A stretch of DNA of 64,000 bases, taken from Oscillospiraceae bacterium (lineage in GTDB: Bacteria; Bacillota; Clostridia; Christensenellales; QALW01). The stretch lies in NCBI GenBank assembly GCA_022009755.1, contig CP091722.1:1372001-1436000 (forward strand), written 5' to 3'. Each line of letters opens with the position of its first letter. The first letter of the stretch is position 1. Made by a program: the position numbers and the translations under genes. Positions 28,753-38,326 of the stretch are shown piece by piece. Under the pieces are notes generated by a model that worked only from the letters and a program-made list of their open reading frames with translations, searched no databases and was not told the DNA's origin.

Positions 28753-28770
28753 ATTTTTATGCCTGATTTT

Positions 28771-29244
28771 CTATTTGCCGGTAGAGCCGAAGCCGCCCTC
28801 GCCGCGCTGCGTTTGCGAAAGCTCCTCAGAGGGGATAAAGCTTGCGGGAATGAAGGGCAGAATTACAAGCTGGGCTATACGCTCGCCGTTTTTTATCTCC
28901 TGCGCGGTATCCGAATCGTTATGCAGCGCAACTATATATTCCCCGCGGTAATCGCTGTCGCACACCCCCACGCAATTTGCGGGACGCAGCCCCTGCTTTG
29001 CCGCCATGCCGCTGCGGGCAAAAACCGCGCCGAAGCAGCCCTCCGGCAGCTCAAAGGCCAGCCCGGTGCCCACCTTAAGCGTGGAATGGGGCGGCAGAAT
29101 CACATTTTCCTCAAGGCAGGCGCACAGATCGTAGCCTGCGGCGTATTCGGAGCCGCGCACGGGCAGAATCGCATTTTCCTTAAGCCTTTTGACCCTTACG
29201 CTTATGCCGGCAAAGCCGTTTTTATCACATTTTATACTGCTCAT
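28771..29244 (-). CDS. dut: dUTP diphosphatase (trimeric dUTPase)
   Basis: It hydrolyses dUTP to dUMP and PPi. All five trimeric dUTPase motifs can be seen in the 157-residue chain: AGYDLCA, ARSGMAAKQGL, GVCDSDYRGEY, ERIAQLVIL and the C-terminal RGEGGFGSTGK that closes over the nucleotide. It lies downstream of nrdDG on the same strand but has a terminator and an extended -10 promoter in between. Confidence 0.95.
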   Translation of the reverse strand: MSSIKCDKNGFAGISVRVKRLKENAILPVRGSEYAAGYDLCACLEENVILPPHSTLKVGTGLAFELPEGCFGAVFARSGMAAKQGLRPANCVGVCDSDYRGEYIVALHNDSDTAQEIKNGERIAQLVILPFIPASFIPSEELSQTQRGEGGFGSTGK

Positions 29245-29261
29245 ATTATATTTCCCTTACA

Positions 29262-29325
29262 TAAAAAATTAAGGTGTTTCCTCCGGCACGGCAGCGCCGG
29301 CTTCGGTAACGCCTTAATTATAGCA
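29262..29325 (-). terminator. nrdG terminator overlapping a dut promoter
   Basis: On the minus strand AATTAAGG...CCTTAATT with inner GCCGGC/GCCGG pairing is followed by TTTTTT. The extended -10 TGCTATAAT (29317-29325) overlaps the left arm, so transcripts started there would lack it and escape this terminator, while read-through from nrdG would form it. Confidence 0.6.
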
Positions 29326-29426
29326 CAGCAATGTGCAAATTGTATATTCAATCCTGCTTTATATTTGATTTTTATGAATATGCGCAGTCATATTTTCCGC
29401 ACGGCGCAATGCCTCGGCAAAAGCCG

Positions 29427-29956
29427 TTATACGGGATTGTCCGTCCATGGCACGGGCTTGCCCGCCTGAAGGGTTTTTTTCATATCCAGCAGGCGTTGGT
29501 TTGAAGAGCCGCGAAAGCGCAGAGTGATATCCTTAAGCTCCTCCACAAAGCGGCCGTCCACCAATACATCGATTAAAGACAGCAGCTCCTGCGTTTTCTC
29601 GCAGTGCGGGTGGGCTTCGGGGTCAATAAGCTGCTCAAAGGTGAAGCCGCTGAAGGCCCATATGCTTTATCGGGGAATTCCCTGCGCACTCTTTTTACAA
29701 AGGGCAGCAGCGCCCGCTGGTTCTGCGGCTCAAAGGGCTCGCCGCCAAGCAATGTAAGCCCGCTTATATAGTCGGGTGCCAGCATTTCCAGCACCTGCTG
29801 CTGTGTCTGCTCGGTAAAGGGATGACCGAAGTTAAAATCCCATGTCTGCTTCTGAAAGCAGCCGGGGCAATGATTGGTGCAGCCGGAGACAAACAGCGTT
29901 ACCCGTACTCCCGGTCCGTTTGCAATATCGCAGTTTTTTATCTCGCCGTAATTCAT
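29427..29956 (-). CDS. nrdG: anaerobic RNR-activating radical SAM protein (frameshifted)
   Basis: It uses a [4Fe-4S] cluster and SAM to install the glycyl radical on NrdD. The cluster motif CTNHCPGC is near residue 26, and TLLGGEPFEP follows. The frame breaks near 29663, where DKAYWAFSGFTFEQL lost a T (TATTGG to TATGG); downstream the protein continues with DVLVDGRFVEELKD and LRFRGSSNQRLLD. Restored length is 176 residues, normal for NrdG. Its ATG overlaps the nrdD stop by one base (TAATG), so it is translationally coupled. Confidence 0.93.
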
Positions 29957-32111
29957 TACAGATGCAGCACACGCTCCTTAATCTCCTGAGTGCGGCCCTG
30001 ATTCCAGAACTGGGAGCCGATATAGCCGCAGGTGCGGCGGGCGACATTCATCCTGCTCTGATCGGTATTGCCGCACTTGGGGCAGCGCCAAATGTACTTG
30101 CCGTCCTTCTCCACTATTTCTATCTCGCCGTCAAAGCCGCATTCCTGGCAGTAGTCGCTTTTGGTGTTAAGCTCGGCGTACATGATATTATCATATATAA
30201 AGCGTATAACGGACAGCACCGCATCCAGATTGTTCTGCATGTTGGGCACCTCCACATAGCTTATGGCGCCGCCCGTTGAAAGGTGCTGGAACTGGGATTC
30301 AAAGCGCAGCTTCTCGAAGGCGTCTATCTTTTCCGTTACATGCACATGATAGCTGTTTGTAATATACCCCTTGTCGGTGACACCGGGAATTATGCCGAAG
30401 CGGCGCTGGAGGCACTTGGCAAACTTGTAGGTGGTGGATTCCAGCGGCGTGCCGTAGATGGAAAAGCCGATATTGGTTTCCTGCGTCCACTGCTTGCAGG
30501 CATCGTTCATCCTCTGCATGACCGAAAGCGCAAAGGGGGTGGCGCTGGGATCGGTGTGGGATTTGCCCGTCATGAACTTCACGCACTCGTAAAGCCCGGC
30601 ATAGCCCAAGGATATTGAGGAATATCCGCCGTAGAGCAGCTTGTCTATGGGCTCGCCCTTTTTAAGGCGCGCACAGGCGCCGTACTGCCACAGGATGGGG
30701 GCCGCATCGGAAAGCGTGCCCTTGAGGCGGTTATGCCTGCACATAAGCGCACGGAAGCAAAGCCCCAGCCGTTCGTCGAATATTTTCCAGAACTTTTCGA
30801 TGTTTCCGCCGGAGGACAGCGCGATATCGGGCAGGTTCAGGGTTACAACGCCCTGATTGAAGCGGCCGTAGAATTTATAATTGCCGTTTTCGTCCTTCCA
30901 CGGAGCCAGCGCCGAGCGGCAGCCCATGACGGGGAAGCAGTTGCCCTCCTTGAGCTCCTTCATTTTCTTTTCGGAAATATAGTCCGGCACCAGCCGCTTT
31001 GCGCTGCATTTTGCCGCCAGACGGGTAAGGTACCAGAACTCGGAATCGTCGTGAATGTTGTCCTCCTCCAAAACATATATAAGCTTGGGGAAGGCGGGAG
31101 TTATCCATACGCCCTCTTCGTTCTTAACGCCGCGGTAGCGCTGGAGCAGTATCTCCTCGATTATCATGGCAAGGTCCAGCTTCTCCCTGCGGCTTTGCCT
31201 CGTTAAGATACATAAACACCGTTACAAAGGGGGCCTGGCCATTGGTGGTGAGCAGCGTGACCACCTGATACTGTATGGTCTGCACGCCCTTTTGTATCTC
31301 GGCGCGCAGCCGTTTTTCCGTTATGGCATCAATTTTTTCTTCGCTTGCGGGGCAGCCTAACTCCGCTATTTCCGCCACCACCTCGCGGCGTATCTTTTCC
31401 CGGCTTACCTGTACAAAGGGCGCAAGGTGCGCAAGGGAAATGCTCTGTCCGCCGTACTGATTGGAGGCCACCTGAGCGATTATCTGCGTGGCGATATTGC
31501 AGGCCGTGGAAAAGCTGTGCGGCTTTTCTATCATGGTGCCGGATATTACGGTGCCGTTATTGAGCATATCCTCAAGGTTTACAAGGTCGCAGTTGTGCAT
31601 ATGCTGAGCAAAATAATCCGCATCGTGAAAATGGATTATACCCTCCTCGTGAGCCTGCACTATTTCCTGAGGCAGCAGAATGCGGTTTGTGATATCCTTG
31701 CTGACCTCGCCCGCCATATAATCGCGCTGCACGCTGTTTACGGTGGGGTTTATTGGAGTTTTCCTGCTTTACCTCTTCGTTGTTGCATTCGATAAGGCTT
31801 AAGATCTTATCGTCGGTGGTGTTGCTTTTGCGCACAAGGCTGCGGGTATAGCGATAGGTTATGTACTGCTTTGCCACCTCAAAGGCGCCGTGAGCCATGA
31901 TCTGCTTTTCCACAAGGTCCTGTATTTCCTCCACGCTCATGGCGCGGTTAACCTTCTGGCAGGCAAGCTCCACCGACTGCGCGATGCGCTGTATCTGCAT
32001 GGGCGTCATGCGCTCATTCTCCGGAACCACATCATTGGCCTTGGTTACCGCCACAATGATCTTGGTTATGTCAAAATCAACCTCTGAACCGTTTCTTTTT
32101 ATGATCTTCAT
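29956..32111 (-). CDS. nrdD: anaerobic (class III) ribonucleoside-triphosphate reductase (two frameshifts)
   Basis: It makes dNTPs without oxygen using a glycyl radical and formate. The N-terminal ATP-cone starts MKIIKRNGSEVDFDITKI; the core has MAGEVSKDI, FHDADYFAQHMHNCDLVN and NIGFSIYGTPLESTTYKF; the C-terminus has the zinc ribbon CQECGF / CPKCGN and the glycyl-radical segment RRTCGYIGS. Frames break near 31763 (SNKNPTVNSVQRDYM; A-run) and near 31178 (NEAKPQEKLDLAMIIEE; extra G). Restored length is about 717 residues. The start at 32111 is preferred over the longer frame because the ATP-cone begins there and its length is typical. The upstream promoter overlaps NrdR-like boxes. Confidence 0.95.
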
Positions 32112-32362
32112 ATACAATCTCCTCTGCGCCGCATATGCGCGCATAATTTTATCCTTTGTTTTTCTATGCCTGCTTTTTATCCCGCCGCCTGTTTATGGTG
32201 CGGCGCCGCGATTCACCCGCGAAAAACCAACCGTTTATCCGGTTTGCATTTGCTAATCATCCGTGTTTTACGGCAAACCCGCGTCAGGTTTTTTATGTTT
32301 GTACGCCTTTTCGCTTTCTTATGCCTTTTTTATCCTCTTTGAGAATAAATTTGTTTTCAAAA

Positions 32363-32419
32363 ACAACAAGCAGTTGTTGTGTCGTTGAATATCATACACC
32401 ATATATAGATAAAATGCAA
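32363..32419 (-). promoter_or_regulatory. nrdDG promoter with paired NrdR-type boxes
   Basis: Minus-strand promoter TTGCAT (32419-32414), 17-base spacer, TATGAT (32396-32391). Two box-like palindromes, CAACAAGCAGTTGTTG (32364-32379) and ACACCATATATAGATA (32396-32411), fit the C-w-A....T-w-G core of NrdR boxes and are 32 bp centre to centre, the three-turn spacing of this repressor's paired sites. The second box lies inside the promoter spacer. The rest of 32112-32589 holds no gene. Confidence 0.7.
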
Positions 32420-32520
32420 GAGATAAATGAATGATAAAGCAAACAATTTTGTCGGAATTTCAGCGCCGGTTATATAAAAAAAGTATAAGAAAAAGCCTTT
32501 CGGGCCAAAGAAAAGGGCAT

Positions 32521-32554
32521 AAAAAAAGCGCCCGCACGAAGCGGACGCTTTTTT
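32521..32554 (-). terminator. terminator of the alcohol dehydrogenase gene, bidirectional
   Basis: GCGCCCGC / GCGGACGC stem flanked by seven A on one side and six T on the other, so it can act in both directions. Confidence 0.85.
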
Positions 32555-32589
32555 GAAAAAATTCGTGTTGGTTTTTTTGACCTTCAGGC

Positions 32590-33738
32590 TTACAGCATGG
32601 ACTCGTAAAGCTTCTTGATGTCGGCAACGCTGGTATCCTTGGGGTTGCCTCCGGTGCAGACATCCTTGAAGGCGGACTCGCTCAGGAAGTCCAGATCCTC
32701 TCTCTTTACGCCCACTTCGGTAAGGGTCTTGGGGATATTTACATCGGCAGCCAGCTTACGCACAGCGTCCACGGCGGCCTTGCGGTACTCGGCGGGGGTC
32801 ATGTTCTCGGTGCCCTCTACGCCCATAGCCTTGGCGATGTCTCTGTACTTCTCGCCGGTAGCATCGGCATTGTATTCCATAACGGTGGGCAGGATGATAG
32901 CGTTTGCCACGCCGTGGGGGGTGTCATAAACAGCGCCCAGAGGATGAGCCATGGAGTGAACGATGCCCAAGCCTACATTGGAGAAGCCCATACCGGCAAC
33001 ATACTGGCCCAGAGCCATGCCCTCTCTGCCCTCCGGCTCGCCGGCAACGGCGCTGCGCAGGGATCTGGAGATGATCTCGATAGCCTTGAGCTCCACCATG
33101 TCGCTCATTTCCCATGCGCCCTTGGTGATATAGCCCTCAATGGCGTGGGTAAGAGCATCCATACCGGTTGCGGCGGTAAGGCCCTTGGGCATGGAGGACA
33201 TCATGTCGGCGTCGATAACGGCCACAACGGGGATATCGTGGGGGTCAACGCAAACGAACTTACGCTTATTCTCAACATCGGTACAACATAGTTGATGGTA
33301 ACCTCGGCAGCGGTACCGGCCGTGGTGGGCACTGCGATGATATCAACGCACTTTTTCTTGGTTTTTACAGCGCCCTCAAGAGAACGGACATCGCCGTGCT
33401 CGGGGTTGTTGATGATGATGCCGATGCCCTTTGCGGTATCCATGGAGCTGCCGCCGCCGATGGCGATAAGGCAGTCTGCGCCGGCCTTCTTGTAGGTTTC
33501 AACACCGGTCTGGATGTTTTCGATGGTGGGGTTGGGCTTAACCTCGTCATATACCTCATAAGCGATGCCGGCATCGTCCAGCACCTTGAGCACCTTGGTG
33601 GCTACATTGAACTTCATAAGGCTCTTATCGGTTACTACCAGCACCTTCTTGAAGCCTCTGTTTCACCTCATCGGGGATAACGCTGATTGCGCCTGCTCCA
33701 AAATAAGAGGTCTCATTAAGAATGAATCTGTTTACCAT
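32590..33738 (-). CDS. iron-containing alcohol dehydrogenase (two frameshifts)
   Basis: It reduces aldehydes to alcohols with NAD(P)H during fermentation (butanol/1,2-propanediol dehydrogenase family). The NAD-binding motif GGGSSMDTAKG and the metal-ligand region HAIEGYITKGA, HSMAHPLGAVYDTPHG (three His and an Asp upstream) are visible. The N-terminus reads MVNRFILNETSYFGAGAI from 33738 with AAGGAA upstream. Frames break near 33663 (PDEV..RGFKKVLVVTD) and near 33284 (INYVVTDVENKRKFVCVD, AA to A). Restored length is about 382 residues. Codon choice is unusually uniform (many GGC, AAG), consistent with high expression. Confidence 0.92.
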
Positions 33739-34122
33739 AATGTTCCTTTCCGAAGCACCCGAACGGGCCGCTTCCGCTGAATAAATTTGCGCGCAGCTGC
33801 TCGCGCTTTTTATATCGATAATATTGTACCCTTTTTATTGAATCCTGTCCACCGAAAAGTGAAATATTGCATATTGTTTTGCGGTAAATTCTTATTTTCT
33901 TAATAATTCGGACCGTGCCTGCGCACGGGAGAGGCGGTTTGCCGGTATGCGCCGCGTTCTGCCGCCTCGGTATTAATCCGGCGGCATGGATAGTGTGAAA
34001 AGCGTCACAAAACTGACGCAAAAATGGCAGTTTTAACCGACTGAAATGTGTTATAATATATACAGCAAATAAAAGGCAATCCCCTCCTGACTAAAAAGTA
34101 AAAAATTTTAAAGGAGTTTTTA
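33739..34122. other. intergenic region bordering the AT-rich island
   Basis: It holds the alcohol-dehydrogenase promoter, a GC-rich stretch (33910-33985) with an imperfect inverted repeat, and at the right end an extended -10 promoter (TGTTATAAT, 34049-34057) for the next gene. Composition shifts sharply to AT-rich at about 34.0 kb. Confidence 0.5.
33823..33851 (-). promoter_or_regulatory. alcohol dehydrogenase promoter
   Basis: Minus strand TGGACA (33851-33846), 17-base spacer, TACAAT (33828-33823). No Rex-type operator recognised. Confidence 0.7.
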
Positions 34123-34383
34123 ATGTATTTTAACGATAGGATGTTTAATCCGCAATATGTTAACCAAGATTATTATTTGCAATTACAGCAGCAACGGTAT
34201 TATGAAGCTACGCAGAATTTGGAAGTTCAAAAGGCAGTAAAGGCCATGCGCGACTTATGTGAATCAATAAAGAAGCTGGATGAACCACATCAAAAACAAG
34301 CGTTTTATTACTGCCTTGCCGAGATGGTGCTACATTATAATTTTTTTAATATTTCCGGAGTGTGGTTTTATGACCAACTTTGA
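34123..34383 (+). CDS. small hypothetical protein
   Basis: The 86-residue protein is rich in Tyr, Gln and Asn (MYFNDRMFNPQY, YYLQLQQQRYYEA) with an amphipathic helix region (VQKAVKAMRDLCESIKKLDEPHQKQ). I do not recognise the family. The start has AAAGGAG eight bases upstream and an extended -10 promoter at 34049. The stop overlaps the start of the decayed MTNFDF gene by 14 bases, so the two once formed an operon. AT-rich codon use differs from the flanking housekeeping genes, suggesting transfer. Confidence 0.6.
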   Translation: MYFNDRMFNPQYVNQDYYLQLQQQRYYEATQNLEVQKAVKAMRDLCESIKKLDEPHQKQAFYYCLAEMVLHYNFFNISGVWFYDQL

Positions 34384-34579
34384 TTTTTTTATTAAAGGAC
34401 AAGCAATTTAATACCTTTTCGGGGGTTGCGGTTGTCGCTAAATTTTACATATGGGCATGGATTCCGGCGTTATCAATTGTCGACACACTGTGAAACTACT
34501 TTTAATTGAATTCATCAAATTAGATAATAGTATTATGCTTTGCAGTAAAATATTAAATACAAGAGTAACGGAGGAATAA
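34370..34579 (+). pseudogene. remnant of a gene starting MTNFDFL (DUF4145/HsdR-N-like)
   Basis: Starting with ATG after a GGAG site, the text reads MTNFDF, then in the next frame LLKDKQFNTFSGVAVVA, then in another frame HMGMDSGVINCRHTVKLLL. Together these resemble the N-terminal start MxNFDFL...FxxFxxxAxxAE...D....CRxxxELxxKW found in DUF4145 proteins and type I restriction R subunits. At least two indels and early termination leave about 70 codons. It is either a decayed gene or one damaged by sequence errors; nothing of the rest of the family follows. Confidence 0.45.
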
Positions 34580-34584
34580 CACAA

Positions 34585-35173
34585 ATGTACCGTAAGAAGT
34601 ATTATGAAGAATATGCTCGGCTAACGCTTAAATACATTTTTCAATATCCCGTTGAAAACTTCATTTGTGCAGATAAGCCGGATATTCAAAATAAAACCAA
34701 CGGTATAGGAATTGAGGTCACAAGAACGGGCAACCAAGAGCTGATGCAAACAGATGCGTATGGGAACGATTTTTTAAATAAAAAGCCGACTGAAAAAGAA
34801 ATTGAGCGGTTCGGAGGAAAGTTTTTTCTGAAAGATGACGGAACCGTATATGGTTATTCCGCGAGTAAAGGTTTGTTTACGCCCTCAATTTGTATTTGCA
34901 GTAGCATAGCTTGTGCATTACAAAAGAAAAAATCCAAATTTAATTCTTATACAAAATTCAATAGAATGGGACTATATTGTTTTTATTGGATTTAGCATTG
35001 TCGATGATATCGATATAAAAGAAATAACGGCATTAGATTTTGAACCCTTTGATTTTTTAATTGTGAATTCTGTCGACGCTGTTTATAACATTGAAAATAA
35101 AAAAGTTAAAAAGATCAGTCTGACTGATCAACTTGAAGATATAAAGAAAATGGCCTTGAAGAATGCCGGTTGA
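34585..35173 (+). CDS. hypothetical protein, possible nuclease-like fold (frameshifted)
   Basis: Starts MYRKKYYEEYARLTLKYIF with a CGGAGG site upstream. The segment DKPDIQNKTNGIGIEVTRTG has the Asp...Glu-x-Thr spacing seen in PD-(D/E)XK-like cores, but no catalytic Lys is obvious, so this is only suggestive. The frame breaks near 34960 (around AATTCAATAGAATGG); the second frame continues WDYIVFIGFSIVDDIDIKEI to KKMALKNAG. Restored length is about 195 residues. Strongly AT-rich, unlike the surrounding chromosome. Function is unknown. Confidence 0.5.
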
Positions 35174-35199
35174 AGAATAAATAATTTCAAAGTGATAAT

Positions 35200-35256
35200 A
35201 TGACCAACTTTGATTTTTTATCCTATCAAGAATCGCAACGGAATAATTTCGGCTAA
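35200..35256 (+). pseudogene. second, truncated MTNFDFL start
   Basis: Nineteen codons reading MTNFDFLSYQESQRNNFG before a stop. The first 20 bases are identical to those at 34370-34389, so the start of the same gene type has been duplicated or left by recombination. Confidence 0.4.
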
Positions 35257-35287
35257 AATATGACACTTTCTTATTTTAGCCGAAATT
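35245..35287. repeat. perfect 15-bp inverted repeat
   Basis: AATTTCGGCTAAAAT (35245-35259) and its exact complement (35273-35287) flank 13 bases. It could be a terminator closing the AT-rich genes (a short T-run follows on the plus strand) or the end of a small mobile sequence. Confidence 0.7.
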
Positions 35288-35356
35288 TTAATTGATTTTG
35301 CGGATATAATAAAGTATAATGATAAGCAAGAAAATGATACTAAGGCAAGGTGCACT

Positions 35357-36586
35357 ATGAGTTATATCAACCGTCATATGGAGCGGCGCATAACCGAGCT
35401 TTCAAAAACTTGGCCGGCAATTTTGCTTACCGGTCCGCGTCAGTCCGGCAAAACCACGATGCTTAAAAAGCTTGCCGAAAAGGAAAATATCGGGCGGGAA
35501 TATATTTCGCTTGATGATCTGACTGTCAGAGAAATTGCAAAAAACGATCCGAAAATGTTTCTGCAGCTTCATAAACCGCCGATTATTATTGACGAGGTTC
35601 AGTACGCGCCGGAGCTGTTCACCTACATCAAAATTCATGTGGATACCTATCATAATCCCGGCGATTTTTGGCTGACCGGCTCGCAGGTTTTCAGCTTGAT
35701 GAAGGGCGTTCAGGAATCGCTGGCCGGCAGAGTTGCCCTTCTGCATATGTCGCCGCTTTCTCAAAGGGAAATTGTCGGAGTACAACCGCGCCCCTTTACC
35801 ACCGATTTTGAGGCGCTAGCAGCCGACAGCAAAATTATAAAGCCGCTCACCGCGCCCGAAATGTACAAGCGCATTTGGGACGGCTGTATGCCGGGAATGT
35901 TAAGCGGGGCGTATGGCGATCGGAATATGTACTATTCCTCTTATCTTTCCACCTATATTGAGCGCGATGTCCGGGAGCTTTCGGGGGCAATAGACGCTCT
36001 GAAATTTGCAAAATTCATAACGGCAGCCGCTGCCCGCGCCTCGCAGCTTGTGAATTACAAAGCGATTGCTGATGACGCGGATATAGACCAGGTTACCGCC
36101 AAGGCTTGGCTTCAAATTCTTGAGGCCTTGGGCATCGTTTTTCTGCTGTACCCGTATTCCAACAATGTACTCAAAAGAACCATCAAAACGCCGAAGCTGT
36201 ATTTTTATGATACGGGGCTTGTTTGCTATCTTACAAAATGGTCGTCGCCCGAGGTTGCCGAAAGCGGAGCCATGAGCGGCGCGCTGCTGGAAAACTTTGC
36301 CGTTTCCGAAATTGTGAAGAGCTATCAGAATGCCGGAAAAGAGCCGTACCTCAACTATTACCGCGACCGCGATGCAAGGGAAATCGATGTAATTATTGAG
36401 GGCGACGGCAAGCTGTGTCCGCTTGAAATAAAGAAAACAGCCATCCCCGATAAGCGGATCACCAGAACCTTCAGCCTTATTGATAAATCCCCCTTGGTGC
36501 TCGGCACCTCCGCCGTGCTGTGCATGAGCGACCGCCTCTCCGCCTTCGACAGAGATAATCTTATAGTGCCGATTTGGATGATATAA
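35357..36586 (+). CDS. AAA-family ATPase with DUF4143 domain
   Basis: The 409-residue protein has Walker A LTGPRQSGKTTML near residue 25, Walker B PPIIIDEVQYAPEL near residue 76, a sensor LTGSQ, and a C-terminal DUF4143 region (LENFAVSEIVKSY, YYRDRDAREIDVIIEGDG, PLEIKKTA) that has a nuclease-like fold in the family. These ATPases are frequent, mobile and functionally uncertain; some have been linked to toxin-antitoxin or nucleic-acid functions. The gene is intact and less AT-rich than the preceding island. No ribosome site of note. Confidence 0.88.
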   Translation: MSYINRHMERRITELSKTWPAILLTGPRQSGKTTMLKKLAEKENIGREYISLDDLTVREIAKNDPKMFLQLHKPPIIIDEVQYAPELFTYIKIHVDTYHNPGDFWLTGSQVFSLMKGVQESLAGRVALLHMSPLSQREIVGVQPRPFTTDFEALAADSKIIKPLTAPEMYKRIWDGCMPGMLSGAYGDRNMYYSSYLSTYIERDVRELSGAIDALKFAKFITAAAARASQLVNYKAIADDADIDQVTAKAWLQILEALGIVFLLYPYSNNVLKRTIKTPKLYFYDTGLVCYLTKWSSPEVAESGAMSGALLENFAVSEIVKSYQNAGKEPYLNYYRDRDAREIDVIIEGDGKLCPLEIKKTAIPDKRITRTFSLIDKSPLVLGTSAVLCMSDRLSAFDRDNLIVPIWMI

Positions 36587-36737
36587 AAAGAATATACAAC
36601 GCCGTGATCGTGAGAGGTTCCGTTTTACAGAAGCGGCAGGAGACCGGCACAAAAGACAAAGCAGTATAATTTCAAAAAGCCTTTCATACAATGAAACAGC
36701 CTGACAAAAAACAGCTATTCGGTTGGAGTTGAATTGT

Positions 36738-37010
36738 ATGATGAAGCTGACAGACAAACGCGCCGAGGAACTGGGAAAATACATAATTGACACCGGCTCT
36801 ACGGTGCGCGCCGCGGCAAAGGTGTTCGGAATTTCCAAATCCACGGTGCACAAAGAGGTTACAAAACGTCTGGAAAGGCAGGACGCGGCCCTTGCGTCAA
36901 GGGTGCGCGCGGTGTTAGACATAAACCGTGCGCAGCGGCATCTTCGCGGCGGCGAGGCAACAAGGCGGAAATATGAAAAGCGGCGGGCACAGGGCTGCGA
37001 TAACGCATAA
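36738..37010 (+). CDS. spoIIID: sporulation transcriptional regulator SpoIIID
   Basis: The 90-residue protein carries a helix-turn-helix (STVRAAAKVFGISKSTVHKEVTKRL) and the SpoIIID C-terminal signature IN-RAQRHLRGGEATRRKYEKRR. SpoIIID acts in the mother cell during endospore formation, activating and repressing sigma-E and sigma-K genes. I start at the ATG 36738 with GGAG nine bases upstream; the ATG at 36723 would place that site inside the gene. Presence supports a spore-forming lineage. Confidence 0.93.
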   Translation: MMKLTDKRAEELGKYIIDTGSTVRAAAKVFGISKSTVHKEVTKRLERQDAALASRVRAVLDINRAQRHLRGGEATRRKYEKRRAQGCDNA

Positions 37011-37215
37011 GGAGTACGCGCAAATACCCGATTCGGCCATGCGTACAAAAATTATCGTTGCAAAACGTGCGGCGGCGATATATAATATCGGTAAATAACA
37101 GTTATAAGTCCTGTTTTTCTTGCATAAAATGCATGCCGTGAAGCACAAACGGCAGTGTGCTTCGCTGTTGCGAGGCACAACCGCGGCAAAGCAGGACGGG
37201 AAAGGAAGTGTCCGG

Positions 37216-38091
37216 ATGAAAAGAATCACTGCGTCCGCTTTGTGCGGCGCTATTGTGCTGCTGCTGTGCGCCTGTTCCCCTGTCCAAACGGGAACCCCCG
37301 TCGCACCGCCCGTCTCTGCTTCACCGACCGCCGAAACGACTTCCGCAACCGTTCCCGCGGTCACACACGAAACTACCGCCGGCCCGGACGCGGGCAGCAG
37401 CCTTAAAAGCTGCGAGGCTTTTGAAAGCGTCAGCACGGATCTTGACGCAGACGGCATTACGGAGCGTATCGAGTTTGTAAAAAAAGCGGAGGGTGTAACG
37501 GTGCGGGTTTCGCGAGGGGAGAACGCATGGGAGCACTCCCTGCCCGCGGGGTCGGAAAATGCCGTAAGTCAGTATGTGCTGAAAAACGGCAAACGCAGCT
37601 GCGTGCTGTTCTGCTATGACCTTGCAAGCGACGATTATCAGACGGCGGCCATATCTCTGGGCAGCAAGCTTGAGGTAAATATACTCGACGGCAGTGTAGC
37701 GGGCTTTGAAAACGGAGTCCTGACCCTTAGCCTCACCGTAGACGTTGCCGGCACATGGCCGGGCAGCGCGGATTACACGGTAGATGAGGATATGCACCTT
37801 TCGAGAAAGGGCGAGCTTTACGAGTTAAGCGGAGTTGACGAAACCCGCAGGCTTACCTCAAAACAGGCATTGTCCGCCTTTACCGCTTCCGGTGAAAAAT
37901 TTACTCTTGAGGCGGGAACCGTGCTGCGCCCCGTATCCTCCGACCTTGAAAGCGTGCTGTATTTCAGCATTGACAACAGGGATGGGCTTTTCTCTTTTAA
38001 AATAGCCCATCAGAAGGACAATTACTGGGAATTCCTGATAGACGGCGTTCCGGAGCGGGAGGCCTTTGACGGGCTGGAGTATTACGACTGA
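37216..38091 (+). CDS. lipoprotein of unknown function
   Basis: The 291-residue protein has a signal peptide ending in a lipobox (LLLCAC, acylated Cys 20), then a Thr/Pro/Ser-rich linker (residues 22-60) and a mostly beta-type domain. A segment STDLDADGITERIEFV resembles a calcium-binding DxDxDG loop and repeats loosely later (SIDNRDGLFSF). The start at 37216 is chosen because it begins the signal peptide and has AAAGGAAG upstream. It is presumably anchored on the outer face of the membrane. No family recognised. Confidence 0.8.
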   Translation: MKRITASALCGAIVLLLCACSPVQTGTPVAPPVSASPTAETTSATVPAVTHETTAGPDAGSSLKSCEAFESVSTDLDADGITERIEFVKKAEGVTVRVSRGENAWEHSLPAGSENAVSQYVLKNGKRSCVLFCYDLASDDYQTAAISLGSKLEVNILDGSVAGFENGVLTLSLTVDVAGTWPGSADYTVDEDMHLSRKGELYELSGVDETRRLTSKQALSAFTASGEKFTLEAGTVLRPVSSDLESVLYFSIDNRDGLFSFKIAHQKDNYWEFLIDGVPEREAFDGLEYYD

Positions 38092-38130
38092 GCCGAATGC
38101 CGAAAAGCTGTTTATAAATCATGCATTTTT

Positions 38131-38160
38131 CCGCGCATATTAAAATGCGCGGATTTTTTT
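38131..38160 (+). terminator. terminator after the first lipoprotein gene
   Basis: Perfect 8-bp stem CCGCGCAT / ATGCGCGG and seven T. Confidence 0.9.
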
Positions 38161-38220
38161 GAAAAACGGCGGCTTTTGAAAAAATTTGAACGAATTATTA
38201 AATAATTATAAATAATAATG

Positions 38221-38249
38221 TTGAAATTTGTATTTTAATGTGATATAAT
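38221..38249 (+). promoter_or_regulatory. promoter of the second lipoprotein gene
   Basis: TTGAAA (38221-38226), 17-base spacer, TATAAT (38244-38249), in an AT-rich stretch. Confidence 0.85.
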
Positions 38250-38326
38250 ATTGAAGAAAAGACAGCGGGAAGTTGTTTTTTTGCCGCTACACAAAAAAAT
38301 TATCACACATTCAGGAGGCAGTGCAG

